Positions 33,554 to 41,046 of a stretch of 64,000 bases of DNA are shown here, in pieces. The translations under genes were made by a program, and so were the position numbers. Numbering within the stretch: position 1 is the stretch's first letter; every line of letters begins with the position of its first letter. Location of the stretch: NCBI GenBank assembly GCA_025149125.1, contig CP102272.1, positions 5,270,001-5,334,000 of the forward strand, read 5' to 3'. This DNA comes from [Clostridium] asparagiforme DSM 15981 (GTDB lineage Bacteria; Bacillota; Clostridia; Lachnospirales; Lachnospiraceae). The notes beneath the pieces are model-generated. The model made no database searches. It had not been told where the DNA came from and saw only the letters and a list, made by a program, of their open reading frames with translations.

Positions 33554-34711
33554 TTAATAATCCGTTGACATTTTTTCATCAGCATGAAAGATATTTGAAG
33601 AATAAATGCAATCAAACAGTACTTTATTTGCCTCAGTAGACATCAGAAATGTCCTGATACTCATATGTTCAAGATTCCATTCATCCTGCCTTGCATAGTA
33701 ACCAAGCCAAAGCGCACTGCCCTCGTTAAGTAACGTACTGTTGTTAATCTTTTTATGATTATCTGGTGCGCCGTATTTTTCTTCAAGCAACGCTGTCAAA
33801 CTATCATACTTGCTGATAAACATATCTTCATTTAGAGAAGCTTCTCCCATCAGATATCCAACTGCATACAGTTGCTCCTGGCTATTAAACCAAAATACCA
33901 GATCTGCCTCTACATCGTTAAACCTTGTATGATACACAAGCATATCTTCCTGATCTATAACCAATTTGCTTGTCTCATACCGTTTTACAATCTCCCTGGA
34001 TTCACCAAAATTTGCCATACGGATATCGCAGTTACTGCGATCTTCAACAGTAATCGTCATATTCTTTTTTTCAGAAAGATTTCCGCTTGCATCCGAAGCA
34101 TATACGCTAATATTATAAACGCCATCCTTGTCTGGATCAAAATCACCGGAATACTCAATCGTACAAGTACCGCTTAAATCCTCAACCGTTACATATTGTT
34201 CCAAGTTAAAGAGCGAGCCCCGGGCAATAAATAATTCATTTTGAGAAATTTCGATTTCAGGCGCTGTCGTATCGATCACATGATAAGTAAAGCTGATATC
34301 CCGATGATTCCTTCGGCTGTTCATCACATCAAAAACCGCAGTATAATCCCCGGTCTTATCAGTTGTAAAACCCCCGTCATCTGCTATTGTGATATCTTTT
34401 ATACTTTTGCTGTCATATTTCAATGTTTTTAGCAGTTCCTGATTTCTTCCCAACTCAAAAGTTTCCTGTGCCTGTTCAATCATAAAGTCGCCTTCATAAA
34501 CTTTAAAATAATAGAACAACGAGACCCCTAATATTATAATTACCAAGCCAGCTATCACCGAAATTGTAATTGATTTCGCTCTTTTTCTACCTTTAGAAGA
34601 TTGATTATGAGGAGGCCCCCACTCTTGGACAGCCTGTTCAAGAACGTTTCCACAGAATGGACAAAATTTACTATTGTCCGGTATTTCTTTATTACATTTT
34701 TGACATCGCAT
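33554..34711 (-). CDS. Zinc-ribbon membrane protein with Ig-like domain
   Basis: This 385-residue protein has an N-terminal zinc ribbon (CQKCN and CPFCG), a membrane helix (ISVIAGLVIIILGVSLFYYF, about 50-70), then an outside part. The middle (residues ~155-235) matches a bacterial Ig-like (DUF5011-type) fold with DTTAPEIEIS and the ending VYASDASGNLSEKKNMTITV. The last ~140 residues are not recognised. GGGAGAAAA precedes the ATG. It is AT-rich, like its partner, so both were probably acquired together. Confidence 0.7.
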   Translation of the reverse strand: MRCQKCNKEIPDNSKFCPFCGNVLEQAVQEWGPPHNQSSKGRKRAKSITISVIAGLVIIILGVSLFYYFKVYEGDFMIEQAQETFELGRNQELLKTLKYDSKSIKDITIADDGGFTTDKTGDYTAVFDVMNSRRNHRDISFTYHVIDTTAPEIEISQNELFIARGSLFNLEQYVTVEDLSGTCTIEYSGDFDPDKDGVYNISVYASDASGNLSEKKNMTITVEDRSNCDIRMANFGESREIVKRYETSKLVIDQEDMLVYHTRFNDVEADLVFWFNSQEQLYAVGYLMGEASLNEDMFISKYDSLTALLEEKYGAPDNHKKINNSTLLNEGSALWLGYYARQDEWNLEHMSIRTFLMSTEANKVLFDCIYSSNIFHADEKMSTDY

Positions 34712-34894
34712 CGTGTTTTCTCCCTGTTTTCAAACTTGCACTGTATTATGCTAACTGATAAAGCCATCTTACTAATCACCTGGCTGCTAACAAGCACTAT
34801 CAGTTTATTATACCATAGTTTGGGAAAAACAGATATACTATGCCGCACTTTACGCTGGTCTTTTCCAAAATTCTACATCTATTCTCTTACCCGT

Positions 34895-35368
34895 TCACCT
34901 GCACGCCTCCGCCTCCTTCAACATCAACGTCCCAATAAACGGATTGTTCCCCCCGCAGACCGGGAACATAAACGCGTTGCTGCGGCATTTCCGGTAGCGC
35001 TCCCCTTTCAGCAAAAAATCGTACCCCATGGGACATTTGGGGTTGCAGGAATCGGGATCGATCATCCGTTTGCAGTCCGGCGCGGCCTTTACGGTCTGGA
35101 CCAGTTCCTCCGGCAGGTCCTCCAAAGCTTCTATATACTGATTGACATGGGCGGCGTAAATGCGGGCGATCATCCCCTTTTTGCGGAATACATAATTGGC
35201 TATGGTCTTCCGGTTGAGACTGTAGGAAACGACAAAACCGCTTTTTGCAGCCTTGACCTCCATTTTACAGCCCAGATCCGTCAATTTGGCGTGAAGCTCC
35301 CTCACAAATTCCTGATTCTCCGCAGCTACGGCGGCGATAAAATCCTCAAATCCCAATTTTTTATCCAT
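34895..35368 (-). CDS. Conserved protein with C-terminal cysteine cluster
   Basis: This 157-residue soluble protein is widespread in Lachnospiraceae-type genomes, and I cannot name its family. The N-terminal half looks alpha/beta (LGFEDFIAAVAAENQEFV; KSGFVVSYSLN); the C-terminal half holds cysteines in DCKRMIDPDSCNPKCPMGYDF and YRKC that could bind zinc. AGAAAGGA precedes the ATG at 35368. It follows an XRE regulator gene by 88 bases on the same strand and may be its target. Confidence 0.55.
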   Translation of the reverse strand: MDKKLGFEDFIAAVAAENQEFVRELHAKLTDLGCKMEVKAAKSGFVVSYSLNRKTIANYVFRKKGMIARIYAAHVNQYIEALEDLPEELVQTVKAAPDCKRMIDPDSCNPKCPMGYDFLLKGERYRKCRSNAFMFPVCGGNNPFIGTLMLKEAEACR

Positions 35369-35456
35369 GATCAAAATCCTTTCTACATACTGTTTTATGC
35401 ACATGGGCCGCATAGGTGGCATCTGCGGCCTGGCCGGCATCTGCCCTCTCCCCGTC

Positions 35457-35996
35457 TCAATCCCGAAGGATTTTCATGCCGAACCAATGCCGCTCCACCT
35501 TGACGCTGTACTTCAGTTTATAGGCCGGCTGTCCATTGAGAATGGCGGCCTGAATGGCGCCGACCTCTTTGGCAATCTGTTCCTCGTCCTCGTACCATCC
35601 CAAAAAAGTCGTGGGTTCACCCCAGAATGACGCGCACCCGCTGCTGACGCCGAAGAGGGCAAAATGGGGCGCCTCCTTTCCCGTTTTCATTTTCTGGGAA
35701 GAAATCACCTTATAACAGCTGACGACCACATTTTCGTGAGGCGACGTGATCAAGATTGTCCCGGTCACCTCTGCCCTCCCGCCTCCGCCCTCCCTGGCAA
35801 TTTCCGTAGCCATCAGGCTGTCCAGGGAAATGTTCAGCCGGTTTGACAGTAATAAAAGCGTTTCCACCTCCGGATAACCCGCGCCCTGCTCCCACTTGGA
35901 AACGGCCTGCCTGCTGACGTCCAGCAGCTCCGCCAGGTCCTCCTGAGACAATCCCTTTTCCTTGCGAATCTGTCTTAAATGCTCTGCAAAGCTCAT
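35457..35996 (-). CDS. XRE-family regulator
   Basis: The N-terminal ~65 residues are a Cro/CI-type helix-turn-helix (LSQEDLAELLDVSRQAVSKW). The C-terminal ~110 residues are a beta-rich domain of unknown type (HFALFGVSSGCASFWG; TFLGWYEDEEQIAKEV) often seen with this kind of regulator in Clostridia. A GCAACC-TGA-GGTTGC repeat at 36074-36088 could be its operator. Confidence 0.82.
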   Translation of the reverse strand: MSFAEHLRQIRKEKGLSQEDLAELLDVSRQAVSKWEQGAGYPEVETLLLLSNRLNISLDSLMATEIAREGGGGRAEVTGTILITSPHENVVVSCYKVISSQKMKTGKEAPHFALFGVSSGCASFWGEPTTFLGWYEDEEQIAKEVGAIQAAILNGQPAYKLKYSVKVERHWFGMKILRD

Positions 35997-36073
35997 ATGC
36001 TTACCTCGCTTCCCTTTTCTTCCATGCTAATGCAAACACCCTGTCAAAGCCACCAACCTGGCCTTGCATTTGC

Positions 36074-36088
36074 GCAACCTGAGGTTGC
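36074..36088. promoter_or_regulatory. Short inverted repeat upstream of the XRE gene
   Basis: GCAACC-TGA-GGTTGC is a perfect 6-bp inverted repeat about 80 bases before the start codon. It fits a Cro/CI operator size, but no second copy was seen. Confidence 0.35.
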
Positions 36089-36244
36089 AGACGCCGGTTT
36101 ACGGACCATTTTGTTCTGCTGTGAAAATAGATTCGGATTCAGACAGTATAGCACGGCGGGAGGGCGGCTGTATTGAAAAAAAGCGTCATGGAAGCAAGTA
36201 GTGTTCCCGCCCCGCTGCAAGTGATGTACCCGCCCCGCCGCATT

Positions 36245-37072
36245 TTACTTTTCCAACAATACCGCCATCGTCTGTCCGTCCCCGCCGTACGGCGCCCCAG
36301 CCACATCTCCAAATAGCCCACAGACGTGAAAGCCCGCCGCCTCTGCCTCCCGGGTCAGCCCTTCCCGCGAAAAATAAGTATTCCAGATATAATAATTGCG
36401 CACCTCCTGACCCGAAACAATCGCGGCGTGTTCCAGCGTGACGCCCGGATACTTGTAGCGCCCGTCGAATTCAATATACGGCTGGTCGCTCCAAAACCCT
36501 CCGTTTTCGCAAACTTCCCACGTCTGCGTCTCCTCAAACAGTTCATACTTCACCATAGTGAACACATCCATCAGAAACCGGCCTCCGGGCCGCAGATGAT
36601 TGTATACAGTATTCATCAAAACCGCACGATCCACGGTTGACAGCGCGCCATAGTCACAGTAGATCATGGTTGCGAAGTCAAAGGTCTCGCCCAAATCCAT
36701 CTGAAGATAATTTTTCTGCAGATACCGAATATCCAGCCCCTTCTCCCGCGCCGAGCGCTCCGCATACGCGATCGAACGCCGGGACATATCTACGCCCGTC
36801 ACCTCATAGCCGGTCCGGGCCAAACGCTCCCCATAGAGCCCCGGCCCGCAGCCAAAATCAATCATCCGCCTGTAGTCACCGGCGGGCACCAGCTCCCCAA
36901 TCCAGCGCACGGATTTCTCAATAAACGGAAGTTTCCTGCTCGCCCCCTCAAAATCGGGATCCAGATGAGCCTTTAACATTTCCCCGGAAATGTGCTCGTC
37001 GTCCCAGAAGGGAATCTCAGTTTTCGTGTAAAGCGGCGGTTTTTCCAATATGGAACATAAATTCTGATACAT
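36245..37072 (-). CDS. Class I SAM-dependent methyltransferase behind an RNA leader
   Basis: This 275-residue methyltransferase has motif I MIDFGCGPGLYGERL near residue 70, then VTGVDMSRRSIAYA, then FDFATMIYCDYGAL and HLRPGGRFLMDVF. The substrate is unknown. AAAGGAG precedes the ATG at 37072. No promoter is seen in the 70 bases before it; transcription seems to come from the TTGACA-17-TAGAAT promoter at 37392-37420, through a structured leader that ends in a terminator. Expression may depend on terminator read-through. Confidence 0.85.
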   Translation of the reverse strand: MYQNLCSILEKPPLYTKTEIPFWDDEHISGEMLKAHLDPDFEGASRKLPFIEKSVRWIGELVPAGDYRRMIDFGCGPGLYGERLARTGYEVTGVDMSRRSIAYAERSAREKGLDIRYLQKNYLQMDLGETFDFATMIYCDYGALSTVDRAVLMNTVYNHLRPGGRFLMDVFTMVKYELFEETQTWEVCENGGFWSDQPYIEFDGRYKYPGVTLEHAAIVSGQEVRNYYIWNTYFSREGLTREAEAAGFHVCGLFGDVAGAPYGGDGQTMAVLLEK

Positions 37073-37139
37073 CCATAATCTCCTTTCCTGTCCGGCGAAT
37101 GCAAAGGTTCACAGGCAGCGTCAGCGGCCCAGTGCATTC

Positions 37140-37385
37140 AGAAAAAACAAAAAGCCGCAGACATTACTCTGCGGCCAATCTTCCCGGAATGATGAAGAAA
37201 CGCTGAGAGTCAATAAAATCAAATACAGGGGATCACAACAAAACTGCCAGGGCAGTCTGTTCCTGGGCGCTTACAGCCCCCGCCTGTTAAATTGATTTTA
37301 TCCACTCTTCTCCAGCCGCGCCAATGCCACCGATTCTGTGACATCTGGAACGCCGGACGTTCATCACCTTTTCTTATTGATTGAT
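37140..37385 (-). ncRNA. Candidate structured RNA (leader riboswitch or stand-alone ncRNA), class unknown
   Basis: A ~245-base minus-strand RNA begins at a strong promoter and ends at a textbook terminator (GCCGCAGA-gtaatg-TCTGCGGC, 37154-37175, then TTTTTGTTTTTT). In between, ATAAAATCAA (37292-37301 strand-reversed) pairs perfectly with 37213-37222, extended by GAGT/ACTC and GCTG/CAGC; ATGTCAC pairs with GTGGCAT in a 5' hairpin; GATGAA near the 5' end pairs with TTCATC near the terminator. No T-box, SAM, purine, cobalamin or THF consensus was recognised, and the frame is not coding. Confidence 0.6.
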
Positions 37386-37391
37386 GGAGTT

Positions 37392-37420
37392 ATTCTACCG
37401 GAAATGAAGGGCATTGTCAA
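37392..37420 (-). promoter_or_regulatory. Strong promoter of the structured RNA
   Basis: TTGACA and TAGAAT are separated by 17 bases on the minus strand, about 85 bases after the UvrA-like stop codon. Initiation is expected near 37385. Confidence 0.8.
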
Positions 37421-37505
37421 TCAGTTTCCGGCGGCTGGCATAATATTCCTGCTGTGTTGGCCGCTATTACCGCCGCCGCGTTGGCCTCGATTTCCTCTAC
37501 ACCCT

Positions 37506-39749
37506 TCACCCCTTCACCGCCCCCCGCAGGCTGTCCGCCGTCAACGTATCCGCATTTTTCACCATCTCCTCCGGCGTCCCCGTAAACACCACCCAGCCGC
37601 CCAGGTTCCCACCGTCCGGCCCGATGTCGATGATCCAGTCGGCCTGCTTCATCACGTCCAGATTGTGCTCGATCACCACCAGGGTATTTCCCCGGGACAC
37701 GATCAGGTCGAACAGCTTTAACAGATTTTTGATGTCGGACATGTGCAGGCCTGTGGTGGGCTCGTCCATCACGATAATACTTCCTTTTTTTCCCAAATAT
37801 TTCGCCAGCTTGATCCTCTGCCGCTCGCCGCCGGACAACGTGCTGAGGGGCTGGCCCAGGGTCAGATAGGACAGACCCACCTGCTGCATCACCTTTAAAT
37901 GCCTCCTGATCTTCGGTTCCTCAAACACTTCCATGGCCTGGGAGGCGGTCAACCCCAGAAGCTCCACGATATTCCTCCCCTTATAAGTGCAGGCCAGGGC
38001 CTCCTGGTTGTAGCGTTGCCCGCCGCAGGCCTCGCACTCCGTCACGATGGGGTCCATAAACGCAAGCTCCGTCACGATCACGCCCTTTCCGCCGCACACC
38101 GGGCAGGCGCCCGTAGAATTAAAGCTGAACAGGCCGTCGGGCTTGCCGCTCTCCCGCGCCAGCAGCTTTCGAATCTCATCGAAAAATCCCAGGTAAGAGG
38201 CTGGAGTGGAGCGGTTGGTGGCGGTAATGGGCCCCTGGTCGATCATCACCACGTCCTGCTCATACTGCCTGGCGAACACCTGGGTGATCAGGGTGCTCTT
38301 CCCGGACCCCGCCACGCCGGTCACCACCGTCATGATTCCCAGCGGAATATCCACGTCCACGCACTTTAAGTTGTGCAAGCTGGCCCCCCGGACGGGAAGG
38401 CTGCCGGTGGAGCGGCGTGGATTTCCCTTAACCGGCAGGGACTCCAGCATAGCGTTTCCCGTGAGGGTGCCGGAATTCAGCAAATCCCGGAAGCTACCCG
38501 CGAACACGATCTCTCCCCCGTTTTGTCCGGCCTGCGGCCCCACGTCGATCACGTAATCGGCAATGGAAATCACATCCCGGTCGTGCTCCACCACAAGAAC
38601 CGTGTTCCCCTTGTCCCGCAGCTGCCGCAGCAGATTGTTCATGCGGTAGACGTCCCGCGGGTGCATCCCCGCGCTGGGCTCGTCAAAAATATAGGTCAGC
38701 CCGGTCAGGCTGCTGCCCATGTACCGGACCAGCTTCAACCGTTGGGCCTCCCCGCCGGACAGGGACGGCGTCTCGCGGTTCAGATGAAGGTAAGGCAGGC
38801 CGATCCCGATCATCCGGTCCAGCCCCTCCACCAAGGTCTGCACCAGCACGTCCACCGTGGGATCGGCGATCTGCAATAAAACCTCGCGGAGCCGGGTCAG
38901 CTCCATCCCACACATGTCCGTGATGGAATAACCGTTTATTTTACAGCTCAAAGCCGCCTGGTTCAATCGTTTCCCATGGCATTCCGTACATTCCGATCCG
39001 GCGATCAGGTTCTGGGACTTCTCTTTCGTATGCCTGCTCTTATTGCTGATATCCCGGTTCAGCAGCGTTTTCGTATATTTGTGGTACAGGCCCGTCACCT
39101 TGGGATTCTCCGGCTCCCCCGCGCCGTCCCTGGAACCGTACAGCAACAGGTTATACTCTTCCGGTGTGTACTCCCTCACCGGCTTATCCAGGTCGAACAG
39201 GCCGGAGGCGGCGTACTGCTTCCAGTACCAGGAACCGGGGCGGAACATGGAATCCTTAACGCAGCCCTGGTTCCAGGATTTGTCCCTATCGATTATGGAC
39301 TCCACGTCAAGCCTTGGGATCGTTCCCAGACCCGAACAGGTCCTGCACATCCCGTTGGGATCGTTGAAGGAAAAGCAGGAAGCCGTGCCCACATAGGGTC
39401 TCCCAATCCGCGAAAACAGCAGCCGCAGGCTGGAGTACAGGCCGCTGATGGTGCCCACCGTGGAGCGGGCGTTTCCGCCCAGGGGCGACTGGTCCACCAC
39501 CACGGAGGCCGTCAGGTTGTCGATGCGCTCCACCGCCGGTTTGGGATATTTTGGAAACCGCGACCGCACAAAGACCGGGTAGGTGGCGTTCATCTGACGC
39601 TGGGACTCGGCTGCGATGGTGTCGAACACAATACTGGATTTCCCGGAGCCCGACACCCCCGTAAACACCGTGATTTTCTCCTTTGGAATCCTGAATGTAA
39701 CATGTTTTAAATTGTTCTGGGTCAACCCGTGAACGATCATATCTTCCAT
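37506..39749 (-). CDS. UvrA-like ABC protein (class III, drug-resistance type)
   Basis: This 747-residue protein has two ABC ATPase halves of the UvrA kind. Walker A is GVSGSGKSS near residue 27 and GVAGSGKST in the second half; ABC signatures are LSGGEAQRLKL and LSGGERQRIKL; zinc modules are CRTCSGLG, CTECHGK and CPVCGGKG with CEACGG. It is about 200 residues shorter than UvrA, lacking the UvrB-binding insert, as in DrrC-type paralogues linked to resistance to DNA-binding drugs. GAGGT precedes the ATG at 39749. A MITE lies just upstream (39777-39853). Confidence 0.85.
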   Translation of the reverse strand: MEDMIVHGLTQNNLKHVTFRIPKEKITVFTGVSGSGKSSIVFDTIAAESQRQMNATYPVFVRSRFPKYPKPAVERIDNLTASVVVDQSPLGGNARSTVGTISGLYSSLRLLFSRIGRPYVGTASCFSFNDPNGMCRTCSGLGTIPRLDVESIIDRDKSWNQGCVKDSMFRPGSWYWKQYAASGLFDLDKPVREYTPEEYNLLLYGSRDGAGEPENPKVTGLYHKYTKTLLNRDISNKSRHTKEKSQNLIAGSECTECHGKRLNQAALSCKINGYSITDMCGMELTRLREVLLQIADPTVDVLVQTLVEGLDRMIGIGLPYLHLNRETPSLSGGEAQRLKLVRYMGSSLTGLTYIFDEPSAGMHPRDVYRMNNLLRQLRDKGNTVLVVEHDRDVISIADYVIDVGPQAGQNGGEIVFAGSFRDLLNSGTLTGNAMLESLPVKGNPRRSTGSLPVRGASLHNLKCVDVDIPLGIMTVVTGVAGSGKSTLITQVFARQYEQDVVMIDQGPITATNRSTPASYLGFFDEIRKLLARESGKPDGLFSFNSTGACPVCGGKGVIVTELAFMDPIVTECEACGGQRYNQEALACTYKGRNIVELLGLTASQAMEVFEEPKIRRHLKVMQQVGLSYLTLGQPLSTLSGGERQRIKLAKYLGKKGSIIVMDEPTTGLHMSDIKNLLKLFDLIVSRGNTLVVIEHNLDVMKQADWIIDIGPDGGNLGGWVVFTGTPEEMVKNADTLTADSLRGAVKG

Positions 39750-39776
39750 CCGTCTATACCTCGTTTCTATTTTCCG

Positions 39777-39853
39777 CTGGAATGTGTTTGAAAATTGCTT
39801 TCCGACAGATGTGCGTCGCACTTTGCGGGAATGAATTTTCAAACACACTCTGG
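39777..39853. mobile_element. 69-bp MITE copy with CTGG target-site duplication
   Basis: The element at 39781-39849 begins AATGTGTTTGAAAATT, ends in its inverse and is flanked by CTGG on both sides. It shares the terminal repeats and about 30 internal bases with the 158-bp element at 27932, lacking the middle. It lies between the UvrA-like and AraC genes. Confidence 0.8.
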
Positions 39854-39909
39854 GTCAGCTGTATCTTACAGCATAACATAGAAAGACGGCACATTCCTGA
39901 TATTTTTTG

Positions 39910-39938
39910 TTGATCTTGGTAAGATAAAGGGATAGAAT
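39910..39938 (+). promoter_or_regulatory. Promoter of the AraC/GyrI regulator gene
   Basis: TTGATC and TAGAAT are separated by 17 bases; the predicted start falls within the left arm of the large hairpin. Confidence 0.65.
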
Positions 39939-39939
39939 G

Positions 39940-40015
39940 TTCGTACAGCGTACCGTAAGACCTCGTGCGGATAGCAGGCACTCGATACACGAGGTCTTAC
40001 GGTACGCTGTACGAA
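39940..40015. repeat. 28-bp perfect inverted repeat with 20-base spacer
   Basis: Arms at 39940-39967 and 39988-40015 are exactly complementary. It lies immediately after the promoter -10 and would make a very stable 5' hairpin in the mRNA, or a large operator in DNA. No T-run follows, so it is not a terminator. Confidence 0.9.
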
Positions 40016-40046
40016 ATAACGGAAAATGAAGAAGGGAGGCGGAGGA

Positions 40047-40913
40047 TTGGGCCATCTGACCCCGCTTGAGCGGGCAATCGAATACATCGAAACCCATCTG
40101 GATGAAAATATTGACCTGGGCGACGTATCCAGGGAAATGGGGTATTCCTATTACCACATGACGCGGCTGTTCTCCGCTGTGCTGGGCGAGCCGGTGGGCC
40201 GCTACATCAGCCGCCGCAGGCTGTACCGGGCCGCCCAGCAGCTCGTTCACTCCGACCGGCGGATCATCGACATCGCCCTGGAAAGCGGCTTTCAATCGCC
40301 CGAGGCCTTCAGCCGGGCCTTTAAGGCGCTATTTAAAACAACCCCGGCGGGCTACCGCAAAGCGGGCCTGGACCTGGTGGCAACCGCCAAACGCCAGCTT
40401 CTGCCCGGGGACGTCCCCCACATCGCCGCAGGCATTTCCCATTCCCCGGAAATCCTTCAGATGACGGAGGAAATCAAAATAGCCGGTCTGCGGGACATCA
40501 CCTCCATTTCCCAAAACCGGATTCCCCAGTTGTGGGATCAGTTTCTGCGTTTTCACGGCGATCTCTACGAGCTGACTGAAACCGCCTACAGTATCTGCGA
40601 AACCCGGCAGACCGCCTACGCGGAGGACGGGGACGTGACCTTCTCCGTGATGGTTGGAAGCCCCGTTCCCGATTTCAGCAATCTGCCGGAAACACTGGCT
40701 CAAACCACCCTTCGCCCCGGAAAATACGCCGTTTTCACCCACCGCGGCAGCCTGGAGAAGCTGCTCCAGACCTACCAGTACATTTACGGCACGTGGCTGC
40801 CCTCGTCGGGCCAACGGCTGGACGACCGGGATGACTTTGAGGTTTATGAGCGGAAGGTACTCGCGATGCAGGACCCGGAAAATGAAGTGAAGCTATATAT
40901 TCCGGTTCTATAA
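40047..40913 (+). CDS. AraC-family regulator with GyrI-like effector domain
   Basis: This is a 288-residue regulator. The N-terminal ~105 residues are the AraC double helix-turn-helix (NIDLGDVSREMGYSYYHMTR and RIIDIALESGFQSPEAFSRA). The rest is a GyrI/Rob-like effector-binding domain (YAVFTHRGSLEKLLQTYQYI; DFEVYERKV), often binding small drugs. The start is set at TTG 40047, because GGAGG stands seven bases before it; an in-frame ATG at 40026 lacks a ribosome site. Its neighbours and a promoter-proximal hairpin suggest a drug-response role beside the UvrA-like gene. Confidence 0.85.
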   Translation: MGHLTPLERAIEYIETHLDENIDLGDVSREMGYSYYHMTRLFSAVLGEPVGRYISRRRLYRAAQQLVHSDRRIIDIALESGFQSPEAFSRAFKALFKTTPAGYRKAGLDLVATAKRQLLPGDVPHIAAGISHSPEILQMTEEIKIAGLRDITSISQNRIPQLWDQFLRFHGDLYELTETAYSICETRQTAYAEDGDVTFSVMVGSPVPDFSNLPETLAQTTLRPGKYAVFTHRGSLEKLLQTYQYIYGTWLPSSGQRLDDRDDFEVYERKVLAMQDPENEVKLYIPVL

Positions 40914-41001
40914 AATGGGCCAGTGCCCCGCCACCCGGTATGTGGACTTGATGTTAGGGAGGATAACTGTATTAAGGTGATTTTGAAGCCATAAGGCGTA
41001 A

Positions 41002-41040
41002 AAACCATGCGATTGTTCAACAAACACAATCGCATGGTTT
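41002..41040. terminator. Bidirectional terminator
   Basis: AAACCATGCGATTG and its exact inverse enclose an 11-base loop. On the minus strand TTTTTACG follows, ending module 2; it also stops the convergent AraC gene. Confidence 0.8.
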
Positions 41041-41046
41041 GCCTCG

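Noticed and set aside
37140..37385. T-box leader for the methyltransferase
   Set aside because: No T-box antiterminator sequence (TGGNACCGCG) and no amino-acid-related gene downstream.
39750..39848. N-terminal extension of the UvrA-like protein
   Set aside because: The extension reads through the MITE; GAGGT and the domain start support ATG 39749.
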